From Agelaius tricolor (Eukaryota > Chordata > Aves > Passeriformes > Icteridae): 64,000 bases of DNA. The stretch lies in assembly GCA_023055355.1 (NCBI GenBank), contig JALJCS010000036.1:854501-918500 (forward strand), in the 5' to 3' direction. Both the position numbers and the translations under genes were made by a program. This document shows, piece after piece, positions 56,290-64,000 of this stretch (positions are counted from its first letter, which is position 1; every line of letters starts with the position of its first letter). The notes under the pieces were generated by a model that was given only the letters and a program-made list of their open reading frames with translations, ran no database searches and had not been told where the DNA came from.

Positions 56290-56455
56290 TCACACGGCCG
56301 TGCCCCTCTCCAGGTTCTGTTTGATCTCAGCTGTGTATTTCCCATAGAACCTCTCTGCCTTCTGGTTGAACTTGGCGTTCCTCTCGTTGATGTAGTCGAT
56401 GTCGGCGTCATCGTTGTAGGGCCGCCTCCTGCTGTACTTCTCCCTCTTCTCGATC
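56290..56455 (-). CDS. SYF2: SYF2 exon 7 (coding part)
   Basis: Residues 202-256, [20 protein letters not shown] through LERGTAV, then TGA at 56292-56290. Acceptor CCACAG|GATC. Confidence 0.96.
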
Positions 56456-58591
56456 CTGTGGGGCACAGGGGCTGAGCCTGGGCCTGCAGCACCCCCTGCC
56501 CTGCCCTGCCCTGTCCCCCCTGTACTCACTGCTTCTCCAGGTCTGCCACCATCCTGTCCACGCCCTCCTTGGAGGGCACGTGGGTGCCGTGCAGGAGGCT
56601 GTCCGAGGTGGGGTACAGGGCCTCCCCGCTGTGGGAGAGCACAGTTACACACCTGGCACTGCTGAGGCTCCTGGAATCCCAGCAGGGACCTCCCAGCCCA
56701 GCCAGTGCCCCCCTACATCCCAAACTGCTCCATGCCCTGTCCCACCTGGCCTTGGGCACTGCCAGGGATGCAGGGGCAGCCACAGCTCTCTGGGAAACCT
56801 CTACCAGGCCCTCAACACCTTCACAGGGAAGTCTCTTCCCAATACCCAGCCTAAATCTCCCCTCTTTCACTCTGAACCCTCACCCTTCTCCTGTCCATGT
56901 CCTCATGGCTTCCCTGCTTTTGCCCGAGCTCCCCTGTCACACCTCACTCAGCTGTAGCACTCCCAGACTCAGGTGACAAATGTCAGCATTAAACCCAACA
57001 GAGAGACCAGCAGGTGCCTCTGGAAGATACAGAACCCCCCAGAAATGCCAAATCTGTCTGAGCACAAACTGGGCAGGTCTCAGTCCTTAAAGCAAGCTTA
57101 AAAACCCCAAACCCTGCTCCAGGAAGTGCCTGATTACAAACTGGAACCCAGTGACCTCACTGGGTGAACAACTCCTCCAGCTCAGCAGTGCTCGGCTGGG
57201 AGAAATGAACCTCATTAATTACCCCTCACCCCTTGTGAAGCAGGGGTGAGATTACAGAACAGGCAGGAGGGAGTTCAGGGTGTGCTGAGCCTCAGAGATG
57301 CCACAGGGACTGACAGCAGGACTCACTGCTGCTCCTTGAGCTTCTCGTACTGCTCCAGGTCGGGCTTGATCTGCCGGGTCAGCCGCTGGTACTGGCGCAG
57401 CTGCGCCGCTGCGTAGTCTGGGTTAAAAAGGACAGAATTTGTTGGCTTTTACAGCAGTGTTTTACACATTTTATAGCATTTGTAATGTATTCTGTAGATT
57501 TTTGATATATATTATAGCATTTTTATGTATTTTATAGCATTATTTTATGCACTTTACACAATTTTAAATATATTTTATACAAATTTTAATACATTTTATC
57601 ACATTGGCTTTCACAAGTTATTACTGACCACAAAGATGCTGCTATAGAAAAATTTGTAATCCCTTTTACCTGCTTATTGTATAGTGTAATCTGTCATTTT
57701 ATATATAAATAGCATTGTTTTATGTATTTCATAGCATTTTAAATATATTTTATACAATTTTCAATATCACCTGAGAAGCCCAGGTCGGGATTTTTCTTCT
57801 TCTTCTTCCTCTCCCACCTCTCAGCATCCTCGGCGCTGACCTCCAGCAGCTTCACCCGCTCGTAGTCCTCACCCCTGGCTGCACATTCCTGAGAGAGCAG
57901 ATTTGCTAATCCCAGCTCTGCACAGCCCAGCCCAGCTTTGCTAATCCCAGCTCACACCCCGGGCTCTGGGGGGGTTCTTTACCTTCTTCTTCTCCTGCAC
58001 CTGCAGCTCCCACTCCAGCCGAGCCTTTTTAGCTTCCCAGTTCGGGGGCAGCTTCAGCCTCTTGTCCTCCTCCACCACCTCCTGGCTGTTCAGCTTGCAG
58101 GCCTCGTACTGGAACCAAACAGGGCAAAACTCCAGCACAGAGAGAGAGAGAACAAACCCGAGAGGAACAATCCCCAAACCCCGAGGGGAACAACCCCAAA
58201 CTGAACAACCCCGAACCCCGGGAGACCGAACCCACCCCGAACAACCTCAGAGCAATCAGGGCTGGAAGGGACGCCTGGAGATCGCCCAGCCCGACCCCCA
58301 GCGCCAGCCAGGCAGTGTTTGGGCCCGGTTCTGGTCCTGTACCCGCTTCATGTGGAGCTCCCGGAACCGGCGCAGCCGCTCCTCCCGCCTCTGCTCCGCC
58401 GCCGCCGCCGCGGCCGGGCCGGGCTCTGCCTGCTCCTCCTCCTCTTCCTCCTCGCTCTGCAACGAGCTGCACTCAGCCAGGAGCCCCGGGAAGAGCCGGG
58501 ACCCCCGTCCCACCCGGTCTCGTCCCCGCCTCACCCCAACATCGGCCTCGGGCACCCCCAGGCTGCTGAGGGCCGACACCGCCGCCGCCAT
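56290..58591 (-). CDS. SYF2: SYF2, pre-mRNA splicing factor
   Basis: SYF2 is a subunit of the spliceosome's NineTeen-related complex, present in activated spliceosomes. Seven exons (58535-58591, 58343-58456, 57983-58108, 57771-57888, 57327-57417, 56530-56628, 56290-56455) total 771 nt: 256 aa plus TGA (human 243). The N-terminus [12 protein letters not shown] leads into an acidic run of seven Glu and an Ala run that are less conserved. From residue about 40 the SYF2 core is clear: [90 protein letters not shown] and the C-terminal [16 protein letters not shown]. The protein is highly charged and helical. Phases match at every junction. It is convergent with RSRP1, and its 3' UTR is mostly minisatellite. 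Confidence 0.97.
56530..56628 (-). CDS. SYF2: SYF2 exon 6
   Basis: Residues 169-201, [20 protein letters not shown] through ADLEK. Acceptor CCACAG|CGGG and donor AAGCA|GTGAGT. Confidence 0.95.
56680..56880 (+). mobile_element. CR1 LINE 3' end in SYF2 intron 5
   Basis: CTGTCCCACCTGGCCTTGGG, CACTGCCAGGGATGCAGGGG and ACAGGGAAGTCTCTTCCCAA follow CR1 tail order. Confidence 0.88.
57327..57417 (-). CDS. SYF2: SYF2 exon 5
   Basis: Residues 139-168, [20 protein letters not shown] through EKLKEQ. Acceptor CCCAG|ACTAC and donor CAGCA|GTGAGT. Confidence 0.95.
57418..57770 (-). other. SYF2 intron 4
   Basis: AT-rich, with degenerate repeats of TTTTATGTATTTTATAGCAT. Confidence 0.8.
57771..57888 (-). CDS. 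SYF2: SYF2 exon 4
   Basis: Residues 100-138, [20 protein letters not shown] through NPDLGFS. Acceptor TCTCAG|GAAT and donor TCAG|GTGATA. Confidence 0.95.
57983..58108 (-). CDS. SYF2: SYF2 exon 3
   Basis: Residues 58-99, [20 protein letters not shown] through QVQEKKK. Acceptor TTCCAG|TACG and donor AAG|GTAAAG. Confidence 0.95.
58240..58312 (+). mobile_element. Short CR1 fragment in SYF2 intron 2
   Basis: About 70 bp: CAGGGCTGGAAGGGACGCCT then GGAGATCGCCCAGCCCGACC, matching the CR1 3' region upstream of the tail. Confidence 0.6.
58343..58456 (-). CDS. SYF2: SYF2 exon 2
   Basis: Residues 20-57: SEEEEEEE, an Ala run, then [14 protein letters not shown]. Acceptor TTGCAG|AGCG and donor CGG|GTACAG. 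Confidence 0.92.
58535..58591 (-). CDS. SYF2: SYF2 exon 1
   Basis: Residues 1-19, [19 protein letters not shown]. Donor GGG|GTGAGG, phase 0. The ATG lies in a GCCGCCGCC-type leader. Confidence 0.88.
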
Positions 58592-58700
58592 CGCTCCCCG
58601 CCGGCACTTCCGCCTTCCGCCGCTTCCGGTGCTCCCGGTACTTCCGGCTTCCGGCGCGTCCTGCAGGGCGCCCCCCAGCGGGCGGGAGGTGCTATCGCCG
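58592..58700 (-). promoter_or_regulatory. SYF2: SYF2 promoter with clustered ETS motifs
   Basis: Five TTCCG cores (ETS GGAA on the coding strand) lie in 47 bp at 58608, 58615, 58624, 58642 and 58649, three of them TTCCGG. GC-rich, no TATA box: a typical housekeeping promoter. Confidence 0.6.
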
Positions 58701-58919
58701 CTGCTGGATTCTGGAATTCTCCCAAAATGCGCAAAATTCCTCAGGAGACCCAAAACGGGGCAACGTTACAGGAAAAAAAAAAAAAAAAAGTTTTGTTGCA
58801 ATTTCTGAGCGGAGCAAGTCCAGATTTCCGTGGAGCAGGGTTTGCAGCGGAGCCGTGGCCGCCCAGCAGAGGGAGACAAAGGCCCGGCCATGAGGCGGCC
58901 CTGCCTGGCCTGTGCCCCT

Positions 58920-59080
58920 CAGCTGCGCTTCCCTCCTCTGCCAAAGGATTAAAAACACCCCAGAACTCCTCTGCCCCCTCATCTCTGCTCCCCTCCTCTG
59001 TTTAAGGGATTAAAATCACCCAGAACTCATCTGCCCCCTCAGCTCTGCTTCCCTGGGTTTAAAAACACCCCAGGACAGCC
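58920..59080. repeat. About 60-bp tandem
   Basis: Three copies of CTCAGCTCTGCTTCCCTCC, GGATTAAAAACACCCCAGAA and CTCCTCTGCCCC. Confidence 0.88.
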
Positions 59081-59714
59081 CCACCCTTGGGGTCTCCCCC
59101 AAACAATTAACCCCGATATGAAAATGGGCCAAAACTTATGAAAAGTGAAAACTCTGACTCAGATCCATCTTGGGTGTAGCCATGGCCAGGCTCTTGCACT
59201 GCCCCAGGTGCATCCTGCGAAGGATTCTTAATAAATACATTTAAATATTTTTAATAAACCCCTACTTTACTCCTTTAACTCTGTCCAGCCCCTGTCCCAG
59301 GTGTTCTCTCCAGCCATCACTGCTGAGGGTGCCCAGCCTGGCCTGGCCCAGCAGGGAATTGTCCCAAATTCCCAAATCCCAGAGCTCCTGCAGGGCTGGC
59401 AGCGAGCACAGGCAGGGCTGCTCTGGCTGGCACTGACATTTATTTTATTTTTAGATTTCAGAGTGTTTGTGTTTCTCACAGCTGCCTCCATTGTCTCCTC
59501 CAGCTCTGCCTCCCCTGCAGGGCCGAAATGAAATGAAAAATTCTAGTTCCATGTAGAACAGGGGCTGGAGCTTGGAGGAACTGACTCATCTCGGGTGGAT
59601 TTGGGCCCCTCAAAGGGGAACATCCTGGCCAGGCTGGGGAGCAGCATCCCTTATCTGCCCCCGAGCTCTTACCAGGGATCTCAGGGTGCAGCAGGGGGAA
59701 AGGAGAGGCCTGGG
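59081..59714. other. Intergenic upstream of SYF2, unassigned
   Basis: No gene or element was recognised. Confidence 0.5.
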
Positions 59715-60040
59715 AGGTTCCCGGAAAAATAATGGGAAAATAATGGAAAAATAATGGAAAAATAATGGAAAAGTAATGGTGACAGTGTGCCAGAGGTCAT
59801 AGAGCCTGGGACCCCAGAATTGTGACCCCCCCGCCCAGGGGACAGGGATATGGAGGGGCTGGGTGTGCAGTGCTGTGATTTAGGCGTGTAATTTCATGTT
59901 TTGGCTGTGCAGTTCCAGGGTTTGGGTGTGCAATTCCAATTTCATGGTTTGGGTGTGTAATTCCATATTTTGGGTGTGCAATTGCATGGTTTGGGTGTGC
60001 AATTCCACGGTTTGGGTGTGCAATGCCACAGTCCAGACCT
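59715..60040. repeat. Short tandems: AATAATGGA and GGTTTGGGTGTGCAATTCCA
   Basis: Five copies of AAAATAATGG at 59725-59778, then about eight copies of a 20-24 bp TTTGGGTGTGCAATTCCATG unit at 59870-60035. Confidence 0.9.
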
Positions 60041-60084
60041 GCACTGCCACAACTTGGACCTGCACCACCGTGGGTCACACTTGT

Positions 60085-60305
60085 GTCCCCACAGCTCCGT
60101 GATGGTCACTCCCCTGTCCCCACACTCTGTGATGGTCACTCCCCTGTCCCTGAACTGTGATGGTCACTCCCATGTCCCCACACTCTGTGATGGTCACTCT
60201 GGTGTCCCTGAGCTCTGGTGGTCACTCCCGTGTCCCCACAGCTCCGTGATGGTCACTACTGTGTCCCCTGAGCTCTGATGGTCACTCCCGTGTCCCCGCA
60301 GGTCC
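60085..60305. repeat. GTGATGGTCACTCCCCTGTC tandem
   Basis: Seven copies of a unit of roughly 29-32 bp containing TGATGGTCACTCCCGTGTCC. Confidence 0.93.
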
Positions 60306-60539
60306 CTCCTGCCCCGGTGCCCAGCCCAGCCCTTCCTGCCGCTGTCCCCTCCCGGTGTCCCCGGTGCCACCAGCCCGTGCCACGTGTCCCTCGCGTGTGA
60401 GCCCCGGCCCAGCCCCGCAGCTGCGGGAGCCGCCGGCGTTTCCTGCCCGAGCGAGCTCCGAGTGCTCCGCAGCTGCTGCCCCGGCCCGGGCGTGCTCCGA
60501 GCGCGGCGGCTGCGGAAGGAAGGAGCCCTGGCGAGCAGG

Positions 60540-60812
60540 GGATGCAGGCGGGGCTGCAGGCGGGGCTGCAGGGCTGCAGGGATGCAGGGAGAGCTGCAGG
60601 GATGCAGGGATGCAGGGAGGGATGCAGGGAGAGGTGCAGGGATGCAGGGATGCAGGGATGCAGGGATGCAGGCAGGGTTGCAGGGATGCAGGAAGAGGTG
60701 CAGGGATGCAGGGAGGGATGCAGGGATGCAGGCAGGGATGCAGGGAGAGCTGCAGGGATGCAGGGATGCAGGGAGAGCTGCAGGGATGCAGGGATGCAGG
60801 CAGGGCTGCAGT
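60540..60812. repeat. GGGATGCAGGGATGCAGGCA minisatellite
   Basis: About 25 short GATGCAGG and GAGCTGCAGG units. Long open frames on both strands are repeat products. Confidence 0.95.
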
Positions 60813-61685
60813 CATGCTCACCCCACTCCCAGCCCTCATTAGCAGTGACAACAGGGCACCGATGTCCCCAGCCAGGTGGGGACCCTGCCACACCTTGGGT
60901 GTTTTGGGGGCAAGCACCAGCACTGGCCTGAGTCAAGAAAAATAAAACCGGGCCTGGAACTTGCACAGGACCCAATCAAACTTGTAATAATAACATTAAT
61001 CCAGCAAAAGGGGGGATCTGGACTGTGGGGAAATTAATTAGGGACAGAACTTATTGTGTGGGGTCATTAAGCAGGGGGAAATTTGGAGAGAGTTTGGTTT
61101 TTAGGTGGAAGAGAAGCTGGGTCTGTGTCAGGCCGGTTCCTCTCCATCACAGGCTCCTGTTTGTGTCCTCTTGGGTTGCAATTACAATCTTTCAGATCAG
61201 ACACAAAATCATTGGGCTGGAGAGCCAGAAGTACCTGGCTAATGGGATTAACAGAAATTAACCTGGTTACGTGGGGACTCCATCGAAAATGAGAAAGTGC
61301 TGATGGCCAAAATCAATTCCTCCCCAGCCAAATGACTGCAGGCCCGGCTTAGGGTTTCAGTTTAATGCTCAGCCCTCCAACAATGAGCAGGGTGGGATTG
61401 AATTAGGTCCTGATCGTGGAGTTCAAATGATGGCAGTGGTTTGTCTTTAATGCCAGCAGAGAGCCAGGGGGAAAAATGGGAAATCCTCCCTGCTTTCCCT
61501 GGAATCGCAGGGAGGGTCCTGCTGGGTGTCCCTGTGGTGGGCAAAGGGGGAAATCCTCCTTGTTTGCCCTCTGGAATCACAGGGAGGGTCCTGCTGGGTG
61601 TCCCTGGTGCTCTCAGGAGGAGCTGCCTTGCCCAAGGCCCCCCTGCCCATGCTCCAGCCCAGGATCAGAGCTGGAATTGGGGCAG
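60813..61685. other. Intergenic, mostly unique
   Basis: The block 61010-61350 is non-repetitive, with several AATTAATTA/ATTAA motifs, and may be conserved non-coding DNA. A duplicated GGTCCTGCTGGGTGTCCCTG follows at 61515-61605. Confidence 0.4.
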
Positions 61686-61689
61686 TGGG

Positions 61690-62155
61690 CTGGGGACAGT
61701 GGGGTGGGATGGATTGGGATCCTCAGTGGGGTGGGGACAGTGGGGTGGGATGGATTGGGATCCTCAGTGGGGTGGGGACAGTGGGGTGGGATGGATTGGG
61801 ATCCAACAGTGGGCTGGGGGAATGGGGTGGTTTGGGATCCACAGCAGGCTGGGGGAGCAGGATGGCACAGTTTGGGATCCACAGCAGGATGGCACAGTTT
61901 GGGATCCACAGTGGGCTGGGATGGTTTGGGATCCACAGCAGGATGCACAGTTTGGGACCCACACCAGGATTGCAGTTTGGGATCCACAGCAGGATGCACA
62001 GTTTGGGATCCAGAGCAGGACCCACAGCAGGATGCACAGTTTGGGATCCAGAGCAGGACCCACAGCAGGATGCACAGTTTGGGACCCACAGCAGGATCCA
62101 CAGCAGGATGCACAGTTTGGGATCCACAGCAGGATTTCAGTTTGGGACCCAGAGC
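61690..62155. repeat. GGGATCCACAGCAGGATGCA minisatellite
   Basis: A 48-bp GTGGGGTGGGATGGATTGGG unit (three copies), then over ten GGATCCACAGCAGGATGCAC/AGTTTGGGA units. Confidence 0.95.
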
Positions 62156-63245
62156 CCCTCGGGCCGATGAGCCCCATCTCCCCAGGCAGGGCCGCTCCTT
62201 CGGGAGCCTCTCGGAGCCCGCGGCGGGGGCGGCTCCGGTCTCGTCCTTTCCCCTAAAAGCCGGAACCCGGCGGGGTTTCCTGGCTGAGAGCAGCGCGGTC
62301 GTTCCGGTGCATGGGAAATGAGGCAGATTTGGGGTTTTACCGCACGAACCTCCCCGTGCCCGTGTCCCCGCGGGGACACCCGGCCGATGTCCCCGGTATG
62401 GGGAGGTGCCAGCCCGGCTGTGCCTCGCCCCGCTGGGATGGGGGAGCGCCCCAAACCTGCGGGGATGGAGAGCCGGGCGTGGCCATGCGACAAGTGACAA
62501 TTCATCAATGTCCCCAACGCGGGGAGGTGGCCCTGGGGTCCTGCCGGCGCTGCTGAGGGGAAGGAGGAGGCCGGAGGGAGCTGGGAGAGGGACAGGGACA
62601 ATCGCGGTGATGCTGGAAGGAATCCCAGCGTCTCGGGAGAGCCGGGAGGGTGCCCTGGGCGCTCAGGATTTGCTCAGGATTTGCTCAGGATTTGCTCCTG
62701 TCCCTGCCGTGGACACCCGGCGGGAGCACCCCCAGGACGGAGCCATCCCTGGAGGGCAGCAGCCCCTCCGGGGGCCCAGGGAGGGAGGATCACGTCACGT
62801 TTCCCCCGGATCAATGAAGATTTTGGTTCGGGAGTTATTAGCCCGGTGTCATAAACTATCTGAAAACCACAAAAGTAAAATAATAAATCTCCCTGTTTGC
62901 CTCCTGCGCGGGGTTTTTAAGTAGCCGAGTCCCTCCAGGCAGCGGTTCGATATCGCAGCGGACACAAATCACCGAGACAGAGCCGGATTTTGGGGAATAG
63001 CGGTCAGGCTTTGCTGTTTTCCAGCACTCGGCCGTGGCCGGGGAAGCTCCCCCGGGCTCCTTGGGCAGGGCCGGGGGGAAAAAAGGGGAAGGGGGAGCTG
63101 AGGTGGCTCCGGGATGTGTCCCTGACCCACAGCGGCGCAATTTGGGTGCCGGGGATGTGTCCCTGACCCACAGCGGGGCAGTTTGGGGGGTGTCTGGCAT
63201 GGGAAACGCACCCCAGGCATCATTAAAGGATTAAAATGAGGCTGG
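62156..63245. other. Intergenic GC-rich block, unassigned
   Basis: No coding exon could be supported. It contains a three-copy CAGGATTTGCT tandem (62665-62698), a duplicated GTGTCCCTGACCCACAGCGG (63117-63180) and a non-repetitive stretch at 62815-63000 with AACCACA. Confidence 0.4.
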
Positions 63246-63249
63246 TGCT

Positions 63250-63440
63250 GGTGTGGGGTACAGGGGATCCATAGGGCAGGATCTATGGGGTACAGGGGAT
63301 CCATCGGGCAGGATCTATGGGGCAGAAAGGATCTATGGGGTACAGGGGATCTATAGGGCAGGATCTATGGGGCAGAAAGGATCTATGGGGTACAGGGGAT
63401 CCATAGGGCAGGATCTATGGGGCAGAAGGACTCTATGGGG
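63250..63440. repeat. GGATCTATGGGGTACAGGGG tandem
   Basis: About seven copies of a 25-30 bp unit. Confidence 0.95.
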
Positions 63441-64000
63441 CAGCATTTCAGGTTTTTCCCAGCCTGCCTCGGGCTCTCGTGGGTTGCCCCCCATCCCAGC
63501 GGGCTCCCCCTCGAAACCCACCAGAATCAACCTCTCAAAGGGAAAAATAACCCCGACAAAGCAAACACCGATAAAATAACCCCGATAAAATAACCCCGAC
63601 CTAATAAACCCCGACCAAGGCGATTCCGGGCCGGGCGGGTTCCCTGTGCCGGGGAACGGCTCCAGCAGCCGAGGGAACCTTCCCCGGGAGGGAACCGGGG
63701 CTCGGCGAGCCCGGCCGCGCCCCGGGGCTGCGGTAATTAGCGCCGGGCGTTAATGAGAGCGGCTCGCAGGGCAGGGACGGGGCTGCGCTGTCCCCTCTGC
63801 AGGGACACGGTGGCGCAGGGACCGTGGGGCGCACCCCGGCCCCGGGGAGGCTCCGACCCCTCGGGACGCCCCGAGCCCGCCCCACACGCGGCCCCTCTCT
63901 CTTGGCAGCGCCGGGAGCGGCGCTTCCCGTCCGGACACCTGGGACTGGGAACCCCCACGCTGTTCAAAGGGACGGAGCCTCCTCCCTGTCCCGCTCCCTC
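63441..64000. other. Right-edge CpG-rich block, unassigned
   Basis: An AAAATAACCCCGA tandem (63540-63615) is followed by CpG-rich sequence at 63620-63960. This could be a distal regulatory island or an upstream promoter; no exon could be supported. Confidence 0.35.

Noticed and set aside
60540..60931. Open frames on both strands with Cys/Arg/Asp repeats
   Set aside because: They arise from the GGGATGCAGG minisatellite.
63730..63760. Paired TAAT homeodomain sites (TAATTAG and GTTAATG)
   Set aside because: They are short motifs in a CpG-rich edge region with no other support.

Overview
This window is vertebrate nuclear DNA, most likely from a songbird and from a small, GC-rich microchromosome. 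Six conserved genes with short introns and consensus splice sites are visible. The intergenic DNA and introns carry CR1 LINE 3' ends, solo LTRs of a type common in songbirds, and an unusual density of minisatellites. There are no prokaryotic features. Gene identities come from recognising the conserved proteins. Exon limits come from splice sites and were checked by adding coding phases across every junction.

Order from left to right: LDLRAP1 (minus; residues 1-152 only, the 3' exons lie left of base 1), MACO1/macoilin (minus; 11 exons, 663 aa, complete), one RH blood-group gene (plus; 10 exons, 412 aa, complete), TMEM50A (minus; 6 exons, 157 aa, complete), RSRP1 (plus; 316 aa from the conserved start, perhaps 388 aa from an upstream start) and SYF2 (minus; 7 exons, 256 aa, complete). 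This is the conserved neighbourhood of the human RH locus, but with a single RH gene between MACO1 and TMEM50A. TMEM50A and RSRP1 sit head to head about 0.8 kb apart, where human has a second RH gene.

Region by region: 1-5.9 kb holds the 5' half of LDLRAP1 and its CpG-rich promoter. 5.9-13 kb is intergenic, with tandem repeats, a solo LTR with target-site duplication, a large inverted repeat and AT-rich low-complexity DNA. 13-37.5 kb is MACO1, with many intronic minisatellites. 37.5-39.4 kb is a divergent promoter region rich in CCAAT boxes, then a CR1 fragment and a GATA-bearing RH promoter. 39.4-46.3 kb is RH. 46.7-49.9 kb is TMEM50A. 49.7-52.6 kb is a CpG-rich shared promoter plus the arginine/serine exon of RSRP1. 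52.9-55.1 kb is the rest of RSRP1. 55.7-58.6 kb is SYF2. 58.7-64 kb is intergenic, mostly minisatellites with a few unique blocks.

The genes do not form one pathway. LDLRAP1 is an endocytic adaptor, MACO1 and TMEM50A are endomembrane proteins, RH is a red-cell membrane protein of the ammonium-transporter superfamily, and RSRP1 and SYF2 are linked to splicing. The most useful observations are: a tandemly triplicated 3' splice site plus 51 bp of coding exon in MACO1; an open in-frame N-terminal extension of RSRP1; a perfect three-unit heat-shock element in the TMEM50A/RSRP1 promoter; nine same-strand CCAAT boxes upstream of MACO1; retention of one of the two ammonia-channel histidines in RH; and a GC-AG intron in MACO1.
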